Shown here piece after piece: positions 49,873-59,256 of a stretch of 64,000 nucleotides of DNA. Below the pieces are notes generated by a model, which saw only the letters and a list, made by a program, of their open reading frames with translations, made no database searches and was not told the DNA's origin. The stretch's first letter is position 1. Each line of letters begins with the position of its first letter. Made by a program: the position numbers and the translations under genes. Source of the DNA: Pseudomonas sp. stari2 (GTDB lineage: Bacteria; Pseudomonadota; Gammaproteobacteria; Pseudomonadales; Pseudomonadaceae); the NCBI RefSeq assembly GCF_040760005.1, contig NZ_CP099760.1:4211501-4275500 (forward strand), read 5' to 3'.

Positions 49873-50523
49873 TCATCCCGTTGCAGTTTGTAACACCTGC
49901 GGATTGGCGTGGAAAAATACATGCTCGCGCACCGGTCCGACGGCGACTTCGCCAATTTCCTCGTAGCCCTGACGCTTGTAAAACTCCAGGTAACGCGGGT
50001 TGCCGGTATCGAGGATCACGCCTTGGGAGCTTTCATCCACCGCGCACCAGTTGTGCACCGCTTGCAGCAGCTGCTCGCCGAAGTGCTTGCCCTGAAATTG
50101 TGGATGCACACCCAACAACGGCAGCATGTGAACCGAATCGGTGGGCACGCAGGCTTCAACGGCGGCGTGATACTCCAGATAGCGCCGGGTGCAGCGGAAA
50201 CCGGTGCTCAACACCATGCGCAAACGCCAGGCCCAACTCTCGGTAACACCCAGACGCCGTTGCGGCGGCGCGATCAGGGCGATCCCGATCAGACGATCAT
50301 TGACCAACAGGCCGATGGCCGGCAGATCCTGCAGGAAATGCTGTTTGACCAGTTCTCGCACCGTCGCGCGCACGCGTTGTTCATAACCCGGACGCTCGGC
50401 CTCGAACAGATAAGCGAAGGTCGGCTCGTGACGGTAAGCCTGATACAGCAAGGATCGTGCTTCACGGGAATAGCCGCGGTCGAGCATGTGGATGTCGGCG
50501 ATGGCGGTCGAGGTTTCAGGCAT
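49873..50523 (-). CDS. GNAT-family N-acetyltransferase
   Basis: A 216-residue acyltransferase of the GNAT fold. The acetyl-CoA binding motif is in LLGVHPQFQGKHFGEQLLQAV (Q/RxxGxG/A-type), followed by LDTGNPRYLEFYKRQGYEEIGEVAV. The substrate is unknown. ATG 50523 has GGGAGA about 9 nt upstream; the frame extends to 50604 without support. It is a single gene between tamA and xthA, and divergent from xthA. Confidence 0.82.
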   Translation of the reverse strand: MPETSTAIADIHMLDRGYSREARSLLYQAYRHEPTFAYLFEAERPGYEQRVRATVRELVKQHFLQDLPAIGLLVNDRLIGIALIAPPQRRLGVTESWAWRLRMVLSTGFRCTRRYLEYHAAVEACVPTDSVHMLPLLGVHPQFQGKHFGEQLLQAVHNWCAVDESSQGVILDTGNPRYLEFYKRQGYEEIGEVAVGPVREHVFFHANPQVLQTATG

Positions 50524-50697
50524 GACGGTGATTCTCCCTGGACGGGACTCAACAGGCCCCGTTCTTGTTATACGAGCCTTGGGCTGAAGTGATCGTTCCC
50601 ACACCCGAAAGACATTAGCAGCGCATATGGACTACCGCCACGCTGGCCCAGATCCTACATGTCAGCTAGCATCGCCCTTTTGCCAGGACTGCCGACC

Positions 50698-51510
50698 ATG
50701 AAGATCGTTTCCTTCAACATCAACGGACTGCGGGCCCGCCCGCATCAGCTGGCGGCGCTGATCGAAAAGCATCAGCCGGACGTCATCGGCCTGCAGGAAA
50801 CCAAGGTCCACGACGATCAGTTCCCTCTGGAAGAAGTGCGGGCCCTGGGTTATCACGTGTATTTCCACGGCCAGAAAGGCCATTACGGCGTCGCCCTGCT
50901 CTCGCGCCAGGAGCCGATTGCCGTGCACAAAGGCTTTGCCACCGATGAAGAAGACGCGCAGCGGCGTTTTATCTGGGGCACTTTCGCCGACGCCAACGGC
51001 GTTCCGGTGACGATCATGAACGGCTATTTCCCACAGGGTGAAAGCCGTGACCACCCAACCAAATTCCCGGCCAAGCAGCGTTTCTACAGCGATCTGCAAG
51101 CACTGCTGGAGAGCCAGTTCAACAATGAACAGCCGCTGGTGGTGATGGGCGATGTGAACATTTCGCCGGAAGACTGCGACATCGGCATCGGCCCGGACAA
51201 CATGAAGCGCTGGCTGAAAACCGGCAAATGCAGCTTCCTGCCGGAAGAGCGCGAGTGGATGGCCCGCCTGAAAAACTGGGGCCTGACCGACAGTTTCCGC
51301 CACCTGAACCCGGACGTGGCCGATATCTTCAGCTGGTTCGACTACCGCAGCCGTGGTTTTGAAGACGAGCCGAAGCGCGGTCTGCGGATCGACGTGATCC
51401 TGGCTTCCCACGGTTTGCTGCCACGGGTGAAAGCCGCCGGTGTCGACTATGAACTGCGCGGGATGGAAAAGCCTTCGGACCACGCGCCGATCTGGCTTGA
51501 ATTGAGCTGA
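50698..51510 (+). CDS. xthA: Exodeoxyribonuclease III (AP endonuclease)
   Basis: A 270-residue Mg-dependent exonuclease III/AP endonuclease of base-excision repair. Motifs: [57 protein letters not shown]...LRIDVILAS and [11 protein letters not shown] (catalytic His). Length equals E. coli XthA. ATG 50698 gives the family start; the 13-residue upstream extension is not expected. Confidence 0.95.
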   Translation: MKIVSFNINGLRARPHQLAALIEKHQPDVIGLQETKVHDDQFPLEEVRALGYHVYFHGQKGHYGVALLSRQEPIAVHKGFATDEEDAQRRFIWGTFADANGVPVTIMNGYFPQGESRDHPTKFPAKQRFYSDLQALLESQFNNEQPLVVMGDVNISPEDCDIGIGPDNMKRWLKTGKCSFLPEEREWMARLKNWGLTDSFRHLNPDVADIFSWFDYRSRGFEDEPKRGLRIDVILASHGLLPRVKAAGVDYELRGMEKPSDHAPIWLELS

Positions 51511-51531
51511 TAGCGCAATCACCGCGAATCA

Positions 51532-51553
51532 CTGTGGGAGTTCGCTCCCACAG
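51532..51553. repeat. Short REP palindrome after xthA
   Basis: CTGTGGGAG-TTCG-CTCCCACAG, a perfect 9-bp stem with a TTCG loop, a short member of the TGTGGGAGC repeat class. It may also act as a terminator for xthA although no T-run follows. Confidence 0.65.
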
Positions 51554-51630
51554 CTTGAGCGCTGTCATCTTTCAGAAACGTCCCTGACTTAATCTCCCCG
51601 GCAATCCCCTTGGCTGCATTCGGTGCCGGC

Positions 51631-52965
51631 ATGACCCTGCGCGTTCTGTTCGTCTTTCTCTTGAGTGCCTGGCTGCAGGTTTCGGCCGCGGCATTGCCCA
51701 TTCCCGAGAACGGCCCGGTCCTGCGCATCCAGGGTTCCAACACCATTGGCGCAGCCCTCGGCCCGGCACTGGTGGAAGGCCTGCTGGAAGAACAGGGGCT
51801 GGTGAACGTCCACAGCGAAACGCCGGACACCGCCAACGAGCAACGGGTCGTCGGCCTCACGGCTCAAGGTAAACGTGTGGTGGTGGAAATCGCCGCCCAT
51901 GGTTCCAGCACCGGTTTCTCCGCGCTCAAAAACAACAGCGCCGATCTGGCCGCCTCTTCCCGTCCGATCAAGGACAGCGAGCTCGCCAGCCTTGTTTCGC
52001 TTGGCGATCTGAAAAGTCCAGGCGCCGAGCAAGTCATCGCCATCGATGGCCTGGCGATCATTCTTCACCCCGACAATCCGCTGAATCAGCTGAACATCGA
52101 GCAACTGGCGCGGATCTTCAGCGGCGAGGCGAAGACGTGGGAAGAACTCGGCGGCAAGGGTGGGACGATTCATCTGTATGCGCGGGATGATCAGTCCGGC
52201 ACCTACGACACGTTCAAGGAACTGGTCCTCAGCCGTCGTGGGAAAACCCTGAACAGTTCGGCGAAACGTTTCGAGTCCAGCGAGCAATTGTCCGACGCGG
52301 TCAGTGCCGATCCGCAGGGCATCGGTTTCATCGGTCTGCCTTATGTGCGCCAGGCAAAAGCCGTGGCAATCGTCGACGGGCAGTCCCAGGCCATGCTGCC
52401 ACTGGCCAGCCTGATCGCCACCGAAGACTATCCGCTGTCCCGCCGGCTGTTCTTCTATTTGCCACCCGATAATCAGAATCCATGGGCCGCAGCCTTGGTG
52501 GATTTTGCGCAAAGCCGCCAGGGGCAGGCGATTGTCGCGGCCAACGGTTTTATTGCCCAGACCGTGCATGCCATCTCGGTCACGCCGAATGCGCTGATGC
52601 CCGAGGGTTATCAATCCCTGAGCCGGCATGCCCAGCGTCTGACCGTGAATTTCCGCTTTGAAGAAGGCAGCGCCAGCCTCGACAACAAGGCCCGGCAGGA
52701 TCTGGTCCGGGTATTCGACTATATAAAGCACCATGACAAGACCGATCGCGCGGTCACACTGGTGGGTTTTGGCGATGCCAAGGATGACCCGGCCCGGGCG
52801 GATTTGCTGTCGAAGCTGCGGGCGATGGCGGTACGGCGGGAGCTGGTGAAGAACGGCGTGGTGTTGCGCGAAGTGCGCGGGTTTGGCGCGCTGATGCCGG
52901 TGGCGACCAACAGCGGGGATGAAGGCCGGATCAAGAATCGGCGGGTCGAGGTTTGGGTTTACTGA
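51631..52965 (+). CDS. Periplasmic PstS-like substrate-binding protein fused to OmpA domain
   Basis: A 444-residue exported protein. The signal peptide is VLFVFLLSAWLQVSAAA. Residues about 30-300 form a phosphate-type binding fold (LRIQGSNTIGAALGPAL; HGSSTGFSALKNNSADLAASSRPIK; LARIFSGEAKTWEEL; DDQSGTYDTFKELVL). Residues about 325-444 form an OmpA-like peptidoglycan-binding domain (VNFRFEEGSASLDNKARQDL ... GRIKNRRVEVWVY). The combination suggests a wall-tethered phosphate or anion binder; no PstCAB genes are adjacent. The frame opens at TTG 51610, but ATG 51631 begins the signal peptide. Confidence 0.87.
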   Translation: MTLRVLFVFLLSAWLQVSAAALPIPENGPVLRIQGSNTIGAALGPALVEGLLEEQGLVNVHSETPDTANEQRVVGLTAQGKRVVVEIAAHGSSTGFSALKNNSADLAASSRPIKDSELASLVSLGDLKSPGAEQVIAIDGLAIILHPDNPLNQLNIEQLARIFSGEAKTWEELGGKGGTIHLYARDDQSGTYDTFKELVLSRRGKTLNSSAKRFESSEQLSDAVSADPQGIGFIGLPYVRQAKAVAIVDGQSQAMLPLASLIATEDYPLSRRLFFYLPPDNQNPWAAALVDFAQSRQGQAIVAANGFIAQTVHAISVTPNALMPEGYQSLSRHAQRLTVNFRFEEGSASLDNKARQDLVRVFDYIKHHDKTDRAVTLVGFGDAKDDPARADLLSKLRAMAVRRELVKNGVVLREVRGFGALMPVATNSGDEGRIKNRRVEVWVY

Positions 52966-52972
52966 GCTGACG

Positions 52973-53007
52973 CTGTTCGATCCCACGTTTGTAGTGGGAC
53001 CGAACAG
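52973..53007. repeat. Inverted repeat between two convergent genes
   Basis: CTGTTCGATCCCAC / GTGGGACCGAACAG with a 7-nt loop and one mismatch, just after the PstS/OmpA gene stop and before the acyl-CoA dehydrogenase stop. It is a likely bidirectional transcription end or a REP-related palindrome. Confidence 0.6.
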
Positions 53008-53015
53008 GTGCTGGA

Positions 53016-54245
53016 TCAGCGCTCGCTACGCAGCATTTCCTTCGGCACGTACTTGCCGATCTCGAACTTGCCGATCGCCGCGCGGTGCACTTCGTCCGGG
53101 CCGTCGGCCAGGCGCAGGGTACGTTGCATGGCGTACATGTAGGCCAGCGGGAAATCGTTCGATACCCCTGCCCCGCCATGAATCTGGATCGCCCGGTCGA
53201 TCACCCGCAACGCGACATTCGGTGCGACGACCTTGATCTGCGCAATTTCGCTCTTGGCGACCTTGTTACCCACGGTGTCCATCATGTACGCCGCCTTCAG
53301 GGTCAGCAGACGTGCCATATCGATTTCCATCCGCGAGTCGGCGATCTTGTCGACGTTACCGCCCAGACGCGCCAGCGGTTTGCCGAACGCAGTGCGACTC
53401 ACCGAACGTTTGCACATCAATTCCAATGCGCGCTCGGCCATGCCGATCGAACGCATGCAGTGGTGAATCCGGCCTGGGCCAAGGCGACCTTGAGCGATTT
53501 CGAAGCCGCGTCCTTCACCGAGCAGGACGTTTTCGTACGGCACCCGCACGTTGTCGAACAGCACTTCGGCGTGACCGTGCGGTGCGTCGTCGTAACCGAA
53601 CACCGGCAGCGGACGGACGATCTTCACGCCGGGGGTGTCGACCGGTACCAGAATCATCGAGTGCTGGGCGTGGCGCGGTGCATCGGGGTTGCTCAGGCCC
53701 ATGAAGATCAGGATTTTGCAGCGCGGATCGCAGGCGCCGGAGGTCCACCATTTCTTGCCGTTGATCACCCATTCATCGCCATCGCGCACGGCACGGGCAG
53801 CCATGTTGGTGGCGTCGGAGGACGCGACGTCCGGCTCGGTCATGGCAAATGCCGAGCGGATCTCGCCGCGCAGCAGCGGTTCGAGCCAGCGCTGTTTCTG
53901 TTCTTCGTTGGCGTAACGCACCAACACTTCCATGTTGCCGGTGTCCGGTGCCGAACAGTTGAACGGCTCCGGGCCGAGCAGCGAACGGCCCATGATTTCC
54001 GCCAGTGGCGCATATTCGAGGTTGGTCAGGCCGGCGCCCAGTTCCGACTCAGGCAGAAACAAATTCCACAGCCCTTCCGCCTTGGCCTTGGCCTTGAGCT
54101 CTTCCATGATTGCGGTCGGCTGCCAGCGGTCGCCCTCGGCAACCTGCCGTTCGAACACGGCTTCGGCCGGGTAAACGTAAGTGTCCATGAACGCGGTCAC
54201 GCGCTCACGCAGTTCTTGCACCTTGGGCGAATATGCGAAATCCAT
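53016..54245 (-). CDS. Acyl-CoA dehydrogenase
   Basis: A 409-residue FAD flavoenzyme of the acyl-CoA dehydrogenase family (closest in pattern to the ACAD10/11 group). Motifs: [49 protein letters not shown] and the C-terminal [20 protein letters not shown]. It desaturates acyl-CoA in beta-oxidation-like steps. ATG 54245 is chosen over an in-frame TTG 6 nt upstream. A divergent LysR gene lies 176 bp away and probably controls it. Chain-length preference is not readable. Confidence 0.9.
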   Translation of the reverse strand: MDFAYSPKVQELRERVTAFMDTYVYPAEAVFERQVAEGDRWQPTAIMEELKAKAKAEGLWNLFLPESELGAGLTNLEYAPLAEIMGRSLLGPEPFNCSAPDTGNMEVLVRYANEEQKQRWLEPLLRGEIRSAFAMTEPDVASSDATNMAARAVRDGDEWVINGKKWWTSGACDPRCKILIFMGLSNPDAPRHAQHSMILVPVDTPGVKIVRPLPVFGYDDAPHGHAEVLFDNVRVPYENVLLGEGRGFEIAQGRLGPGRIHHCMRSIGMAERALELMCKRSVSRTAFGKPLARLGGNVDKIADSRMEIDMARLLTLKAAYMMDTVGNKVAKSEIAQIKVVAPNVALRVIDRAIQIHGGAGVSNDFPLAYMYAMQRTLRLADGPDEVHRAAIGKFEIGKYVPKEMLRSER

Positions 54246-54421
54246 GAGCAATTACCTTTTTTCGGCAGGTTGTTTAAGTCATGCAATCGATGCTAGAACA
54301 GCGTTGATAATTTACCTAGCCTATTCTCGGCGTGTATAAACATTCATCACCGATATATGATTGGTTGATTTTCCTGGCCGCCCTGACCCGCGCCATCCAC
54401 CTATAAAAAGAGAGCCGCGTA

Positions 54422-55366
54422 ATGAATCTGAGCAAGGTCGACCTCAACCTTTTCATCGTCTTCGACGCGATCTACACCGAAGCCAACCTGACCCGCGCCG
54501 GGCAGATTGTCGGCATCACCCAGCCGGCGGTGTCCAACGCATTGGCGCGGTTGCGCGAGACCTTCAACGACCCGCTCTTCGTACGCACCGCCCAAGGCAT
54601 GGTGCCGACGCCCATGGCGCAGAACATCATCGGCCCGGTGCGCAACGCACTGTCGCTACTGCGGGTATCGGTTCAGGAAAGCCGCATTTTCAACCCTTCG
54701 CAAGCGGTCAAGACCTACCGCATCAGCATGACCGACCTGACCGAAGCGGTGATTCTGCCGCCGCTGTTCCAGCGTCTGCGTCGTCTGGCACCAACGGTGA
54801 TCATCGAAAGCTTCCTGTCCAAGCGCCGGGAAACCACCAAGGAACTGGCCGCCGGGCGCCTCGACTTTGCCGTGGATGCTCCGCTCAACACCGACCCGCA
54901 GGTGCGCCACGTCAAGCTGATGGAAGACCGTTATGTCTGCGCGATGCGCAAGGGTCATCCGCTGGCGACCAAGGAAAAACTCACCCTCGACGATTACCTG
55001 TCGCTGACCCACATTCATATTTCCAGCCGCCGCAGCGGCCTGGGCCATGTCGATCTGGCGCTGGGCAAAATGGGCATCCAGCGCAAGATCGCCCTGCGCT
55101 CGCAGCACTATCTGATGGCGTCCCAGGTGTTGCAGCAGACCGACATGGTGATGACCGTGCCGGAACGTTTCGCCCGCCGCCATGACCTGCATGCGTTCAA
55201 TCTGCCGGTCAACGATGTGCCGCCGGTGGAAACCCATTTGTACTGGCACGAAAGCACCGATCAGGACCCGGCCAACCGCTGGATGCGCGAGCAGATGATC
55301 GAGTTGTGCCAGCAAGTGACGGCGCACGAGAAGAAGCTCGACAAGCTGCAGGCGCCCGCCACTTGA
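54422..55366 (+). CDS. LysR-family transcriptional regulator
   Basis: A 314-residue LTTR. The N-terminal helix-turn-helix reads VDLNLFIVFDAIYTEANLTRAGQIVGITQPAVSNALARLRETFNDPLF, of the NahR/NodD-like subgroup. The effector domain follows (about 90-300). It is divergent from the acyl-CoA dehydrogenase gene, the usual arrangement for LTTR and target. Its stop codon lies inside the palindrome that appears to be the liuR operator. Confidence 0.9.
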   Translation: MNLSKVDLNLFIVFDAIYTEANLTRAGQIVGITQPAVSNALARLRETFNDPLFVRTAQGMVPTPMAQNIIGPVRNALSLLRVSVQESRIFNPSQAVKTYRISMTDLTEAVILPPLFQRLRRLAPTVIIESFLSKRRETTKELAAGRLDFAVDAPLNTDPQVRHVKLMEDRYVCAMRKGHPLATKEKLTLDDYLSLTHIHISSRRSGLGHVDLALGKMGIQRKIALRSQHYLMASQVLQQTDMVMTVPERFARRHDLHAFNLPVNDVPPVETHLYWHESTDQDPANRWMREQMIELCQQVTAHEKKLDKLQAPAT

Positions 55367-55378
55367 CGTAAACGTCAA
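55363..55378. promoter_or_regulatory. LiuR-type operator before liuR-liuE
   Basis: TTGACGTAAACGTCAA, a near-perfect 16-bp palindrome overlapping the LysR-gene stop, 44 bp before liuR. Two related palindromes precede liuA. Confidence 0.75.
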
Positions 55379-55421
55379 CCTGCCATTAGCTTAGCGCCAA
55401 GACCTTATTTCGAGCGCTTTC

Positions 55422-55823
55422 ATGAGCAGCCAGACCTACAGCATTTCCGACCTCGCCCGCGAGCTGGACATCACCACCCGGGCGATCCGCTTCTATGAAG
55501 AACAAGGCCTGCTCAGCCCTGAGCGCCGAGGCCAGGAACGCATCTACTCACCGCGCGACAAGGTCAGCCTGAAACTGATCCTGCGGGGCAAACGCATCGG
55601 TTTTTCCCTGGCCGAGTGCCGCGAGCTGATCGAACTCTACGACCCCTCCAGCGGTAACACCAAACAACTCAACAGCATGCTGGCGAAAATCAGCGAGCGC
55701 CGGGAACAGCTCGAGCAGCAATTGCTGGACATCGAACAGATGAAGCTGGAGCTCGACACCGCCGAAGAACGCTGCGTGCAGGCGCTGGAGCAGACGCTCA
55801 AGAGTCAGCAAGGCGCGCAGTAG
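55422..55823 (+). CDS. liuR: MerR-family regulator LiuR of the leucine/isovalerate pathway
   Basis: A 133-residue MerR-type regulator. The winged helix is at YSISDLARELDITTRAIRFYEEQGLLSPERRGQERIYSPRDK; the dimerisation coiled coil at about 80-130 (ISERREQLEQQLLDIEQMKLEL). No metal-binding Cys motif is present, as expected for LiuR. It is 29 nt upstream of liuE, and a 16-bp palindrome precedes it, consistent with autoregulation. Confidence 0.9.
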   Translation: MSSQTYSISDLARELDITTRAIRFYEEQGLLSPERRGQERIYSPRDKVSLKLILRGKRIGFSLAECRELIELYDPSSGNTKQLNSMLAKISERREQLEQQLLDIEQMKLELDTAEERCVQALEQTLKSQQGAQ

Positions 55824-55852
55824 CCTCCCGATAATTACAACAGGTCAATGCC

Positions 55853-56752
55853 ATGTCCCTCCCCTCCCAAGTACGCCTGATCGAAGTCGGCCCGCGTGAC
55901 GGCCTGCAGAACGAAGCCCAGCCCATCAGCGTTGCCGACAAGGTGCAACTGGTCGACGCGCTGAGCGCTGCCGGCCTCGGCTATATAGAGGTCGGCAGTT
56001 TCGTCTCGCCCAAGTGGGTGCCGCAGATGGCCGGTTCCGCTGACGTGTTCGCGCAGATACAGCGCAAACCCGGCGTGACCTATGGCGCGCTGGCGCCGAA
56101 CCTGCGCGGTTTTGAAGATGCACTGGCGGCCGGGGTCAAGGAAGTCGCAGTGTTTGCTGCTGCGTCGGAAGCTTTCTCGCAGCGCAACATCAATTGCTCG
56201 ATCAGCGAAAGCCTGGCGCGGTTCGTGCCGATCATGGAATCGGCGAAACAGCACGGCGTTACCGTACGCGGTTACGTGTCCTGCGTGCTGGGCTGCCCTT
56301 ATGAAGGCGAGGTCGCGCCAGAACAGGTGGCCATGGTCGCCCGCGAGTTGTACGCGATGGGCTGCTACGAAGTGTCGCTGGGCGACACCATCGGCACTGG
56401 CACCGCTGGCGCCACCCGCCGGCTGTTTGAAGTGGTATCGAAACAGGTGCCGAGAGAAAAACTCGCCGGCCACTTCCACGACACCTACGGCCAGGCCATG
56501 GCCAACATCTACGCCAGCCTGCTGGAAGGCATCGCGGTGTTCGACAGCTCGATCGCCGGCCTGGGCGGCTGCCCGTACGCCAAGGGCGCCAGCGGTAACG
56601 TCGCCACCGAAGACGTGGTGTACCTGCTCAACGGCCTGGGCATCAAGACCGGTATCGACCTCGACGCCTTGATTGCCGCTGGCCAACAGATCAGTGCAGT
56701 GCTGGGTCGCCCGACCGGTTCGCGCGTGGCCAAGGCCCGTAGCGCACAGTGA
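55853..56752 (+). CDS. liuE: Hydroxymethylglutaryl-CoA lyase
   Basis: A 299-residue TIM-barrel lyase that splits HMG-CoA into acetoacetate and acetyl-CoA, the last step of leucine catabolism. Motifs: EVGPRDGLQNEAQPIS (metal and catalytic residues), GLGYIEVGSFVSPKWVPQM, HFHDTYGQAMANI and the active-site Cys loop GLGGCPYAKGASGNVATEDV. Also called mvaB. It is co-directional with liuR but detached from liuABCD. Confidence 0.95.
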   Translation: MSLPSQVRLIEVGPRDGLQNEAQPISVADKVQLVDALSAAGLGYIEVGSFVSPKWVPQMAGSADVFAQIQRKPGVTYGALAPNLRGFEDALAAGVKEVAVFAAASEAFSQRNINCSISESLARFVPIMESAKQHGVTVRGYVSCVLGCPYEGEVAPEQVAMVARELYAMGCYEVSLGDTIGTGTAGATRRLFEVVSKQVPREKLAGHFHDTYGQAMANIYASLLEGIAVFDSSIAGLGGCPYAKGASGNVATEDVVYLLNGLGIKTGIDLDALIAAGQQISAVLGRPTGSRVAKARSAQ

Positions 56753-56760
56753 GGGGATGG

Positions 56761-56801
56761 TGTTACCGCCGAGCGCGAAACGTGGGCACAAGCGAGTAAC
56801 A
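56761..56801 (+). promoter_or_regulatory. Possible CbrB enhancer half-sites for crcY
   Basis: TGTTAC (56761-56766) and GTAACA (56796-56801) form an inverted pair with a 29-nt spacer, 83-123 bp upstream of the -24 element. CbrB sites are described as TGTTAC/GTAACA pairs; the spacer here seems longer than usual, so this is tentative. Confidence 0.4.
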
Positions 56802-56883
56802 CGGAAACAAATTGTCTGGTTTTGCCTGAAGGAAAAATCCTTCAAAAATCTCAAATCATTGATTTAAAAGGCTTTTTAAAAAC

Positions 56884-56899
56884 TGGCACGGCTTCTGCT
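56884..56899 (+). promoter_or_regulatory. Sigma-54 promoter of crcY
   Basis: TGGCACGGCTTCTGCT: perfect TGGCAC at -24, GC at -12, GG-N10-GC spacing. It predicts transcription starting at about 56910, just before the first A-rich motif. Confidence 0.85.
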
Positions 56900-56909
56900 A
56901 TCTCTATGG

Positions 56910-57285
56910 CATAACAAGAATAAAAAGCAGCAAACCAATAAAAATAAGACGTACCGACTCTGACATAACAAAAACAACACGGCAGAGACGCAGCTAACAG
57001 ATTTTTTTGGAGAAGGTGTGCTTTTCAGGGTGTTCCTCGGAATGACCCGCAACCGGGCAGAGAACAATAAAACTACCTTCAGGTAGCTCCCGAATCGGTT
57101 GGATCGCCTGGCGAGAAAGCAGATCAGCGCTCAAAAAAATACGTTTGCTCTTGACCCCGGATGGGGGTCGCCAAAAACAGCGGTAAAGGGCCACGGTTGC
57201 CAAAAACAACAACAGACCGCCCCTCAATAATAAAAAAGAGCACGCGACGACAAAATTAAAGGGGAGCTTCGGCTCCCCTTTGTGC
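56910..57285 (+). ncRNA. crcY: CrcY-type small RNA (Hfq/Crc decoy)
   Basis: A transcript of about 375 nt is defined by the sigma-54 promoter and the terminator at 57258-57281. It carries at least six A-rich CA motifs able to sequester Hfq/Crc: about 56912, 56938, 56967 (AACAAAAACAAC), 57063 (AACAATAAAAC), 57202 (AAAAACAACAACA) and 57226 (AATAATAAAAAAG). CrcZ and CrcY of pseudomonads are of this size and composition, are CbrAB/sigma-54 dependent, and P. putida crcY lies next to the HMG-CoA lyase gene as here. Exact ends are predicted, not measured. No coding frame of merit is present. Confidence 0.85.
57258..57281 (+). terminator. Terminator of crcY
   Basis: AAAGGGGAGC-TTCG-GCTCCCCTTT, a perfect 10-bp stem with a TTCG loop. 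Confidence 0.8.
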
Positions 57286-57318
57286 TTTCTACGATTCCTG
57301 TTTTCAGCGCCGCCCCCT

Positions 57319-57346
57319 TGTGGGAGCGGGCTTGCTCGCTCCCACA
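57319..57346. repeat. REP palindrome between crcY and the ligase gene
   Basis: TGTGGGAGCG-GGCTTGCT-CGCTCCCACA, a perfect 10-bp stem of the common Pseudomonas REP, ahead of the convergent ligase stop. Confidence 0.75.
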
Positions 57347-57357
57347 TTCGATCTTTG

Positions 57358-59055
57358 TCAGGCCTGCTTTTCTCGCAACTCCTCGATACTGATCTCACGC
57401 ATGCGGAATTTCTGGATCTTGCCCGTCACCGTCATCGGAAACTCGTCTACAAACTTGAAGTAACGCGGCGTCTTGAAGTGGGCGATGCGCTCCTTGCACC
57501 ACGCTTGCAGCTCTTGTTCGGTGGCGCTGTGGCCGGGATGGAATTTGATCCAGGCGACGATTTCCTCGCCGTAACGCGAGCAGGGAATGCCGATCACCTG
57601 CACGTCTGCCACCGCCGGGTGAGTGAAGAAAAACTCTTCCAGTTCACGCGGGTAAATGTTTTCGCCGCCACGGATGATCATGTCCTTGTTACGGCCGGCG
57701 ATGCACACGTAACCCTCGTCGTTCATGCTCGCCAGGTCGCCGGTGTGCATCCAGCCTGCCGCGTCGACGGCTTCGGCGGTGGCCTGCGGGTTGTTCCAGT
57801 AGCCGAGCATCACGCTGTAGCCACGGGTGCACAGTTCGCCGATGGTGCCGCGTGGTACCGGGTTGCCGGCCTCGTCGATGATTTTGCTTTCGAGTTGTGG
57901 CTGGGTGCGGCCGACGGTGGTGACGCGCAGTTCCAGTTCGTCCGATGGCCCGGTCTGCAGGGAGACGGGGCTGGTTTCGGTCATGCCGTAGGCGATCTGC
58001 ACTTCGCTCATATGCATTTCGCTGATGACCCGGCGCATCACCTCGATCGGGCAGGTGGCGCCGGCCATGATTCCGGTGCGCAGGGTCGACAGGTCGAATT
58101 CGGCGCGCTGCGGTTGATCGAGCATGGCGATGAACATGGTGGGTACGCCGTACAGCGCGGTGGACTTTTCTTCGGCGACGGTGCTCAGGGTCAGCAAAGG
58201 ATCGAAGGCGTCGTTGGGATAAATCATCGTACTGCCGTGGGTGACGCAGCCAAGATTGCCCATGACCATGCCGAAGCAGTGATACAGCGGCACCGGGATC
58301 ACCAAGCGATCGGCGGCAGTCAGGCCGAGGCTTTCGCCGACCATGTAGCCGTTGTTGAGGATGTTGTAGTGACTGAGGGTCGCGCCTTTGGGGAAACCGG
58401 TAGTGCCGGAGGTGTACTGGATGTTGACCGGTTGATCGAAGTGCAGGCTGTCGCTGCGTTCACGCAATTGTTCCGGGGAAACACTGGCGGCCAGATCGGC
58501 CAGTTGCGACCACGGAAGAAAACCCGAAGGCGGCTGAGGATCGAGACTGATCAGTCCGCGCAGCTCCGGCAAGCGCTCACTGTGGAGTTGGCCGATGGAT
58601 TGCTCGGTCAGTTCCGGCAGCAGGCCCTGAAGCATGCCGTGGTAGTTCGAAGATTTGAAAGCACCGGCACAGACCAGCCATTGGCAGCCGGATTGCTTGA
58701 GCACGTATTCGAGTTCGGAACTGCGGTAGGCCGGGTTGATGTTGACCAGAATCACGCCGATCTTTGCGGTGGCGAACTGAGTGATGCACCACTGTGCGCA
58801 ATTCGGTGCCCAGATGCCGAGCCGGTCGCCAACCTGCAAACCCAACGCCAGCAGGGCTCTGGCGTGAACATCCACCGCGTCGGCCAGTTGCCGCCAGGTG
58901 TAACGCAACTGCTGATGACGCACCACCAACGCCTCGCCGTCCGGGTACTGCGCGACGGTCTCGTCGAACTTCTGCCCGATGGTCATCGCCAGCAAGGCTT
59001 TGTCCTGGGAACCACGGGTATAGCTGCGTTGCGGGTTTGCACTGGGTTGATCCAT
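57358..59055 (-). CDS. AMP-binding acyl-CoA synthetase
   Basis: A 565-residue member of the ANL ligase superfamily. The ATP/AMP P-loop is [16 protein letters not shown], the A5 motif YGMTETSP, A7/A8 [26 protein letters not shown], and the catalytic Lys is in [15 protein letters not shown]. It would activate a carboxylic acid to its CoA thioester; lying next to liu genes and under the same palindromes, a short or branched acid such as isovalerate or a related compound is plausible but unproven. ATG 59055 has AGGGG 6 nt upstream. Confidence 0.9.
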   Translation of the reverse strand: MDQPSANPQRSYTRGSQDKALLAMTIGQKFDETVAQYPDGEALVVRHQQLRYTWRQLADAVDVHARALLALGLQVGDRLGIWAPNCAQWCITQFATAKIGVILVNINPAYRSSELEYVLKQSGCQWLVCAGAFKSSNYHGMLQGLLPELTEQSIGQLHSERLPELRGLISLDPQPPSGFLPWSQLADLAASVSPEQLRERSDSLHFDQPVNIQYTSGTTGFPKGATLSHYNILNNGYMVGESLGLTAADRLVIPVPLYHCFGMVMGNLGCVTHGSTMIYPNDAFDPLLTLSTVAEEKSTALYGVPTMFIAMLDQPQRAEFDLSTLRTGIMAGATCPIEVMRRVISEMHMSEVQIAYGMTETSPVSLQTGPSDELELRVTTVGRTQPQLESKIIDEAGNPVPRGTIGELCTRGYSVMLGYWNNPQATAEAVDAAGWMHTGDLASMNDEGYVCIAGRNKDMIIRGGENIYPRELEEFFFTHPAVADVQVIGIPCSRYGEEIVAWIKFHPGHSATEQELQAWCKERIAHFKTPRYFKFVDEFPMTVTGKIQKFRMREISIEELREKQA

Positions 59056-59142
59056 GACGACCCCTATTGTCTTTATTAGTGGGTGTTGGACCGGAGCCAT
59101 GTCAGCTCCGACCGTTCAGAACTGGCCCTACTCTCGCTCAAG

Positions 59143-59158
59143 TTGACGTTAACGTAAA
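59143..59158. promoter_or_regulatory. LiuR-type operator 1 in the ligase-liuA intergenic region
   Basis: TTGACGTTAACGTAAA, 88 bp upstream of the ligase start on the minus strand. Confidence 0.75.
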
Positions 59159-59185
59159 GGGTGATTGACAGCCACTCGTCTCAAG

Positions 59186-59201
59186 CTTACGTTAACGTAA
59201 A
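59186..59201. promoter_or_regulatory. LiuR-type operator 2 in the ligase-liuA intergenic region
   Basis: CTTACGTTAACGTAAA, containing the perfect 14-bp palindrome TTACGTTAACGTAA, 56 bp before liuA. The centres of the two sites are about 43 bp (four turns) apart. Confidence 0.8.
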
Positions 59202-59256
59202 GGTGAGAGCCAAACCGCCGCCCTCCCCGCCCTACAAAAAGCCAAAAAGGTGACCC

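Noticed and set aside
56994..57398. 134-codon minus-strand frame over the crcY region
   Set aside because: The region has a sigma-54 promoter, A-rich motifs and a terminator on the plus strand that match an sRNA; the frame has no protein features.
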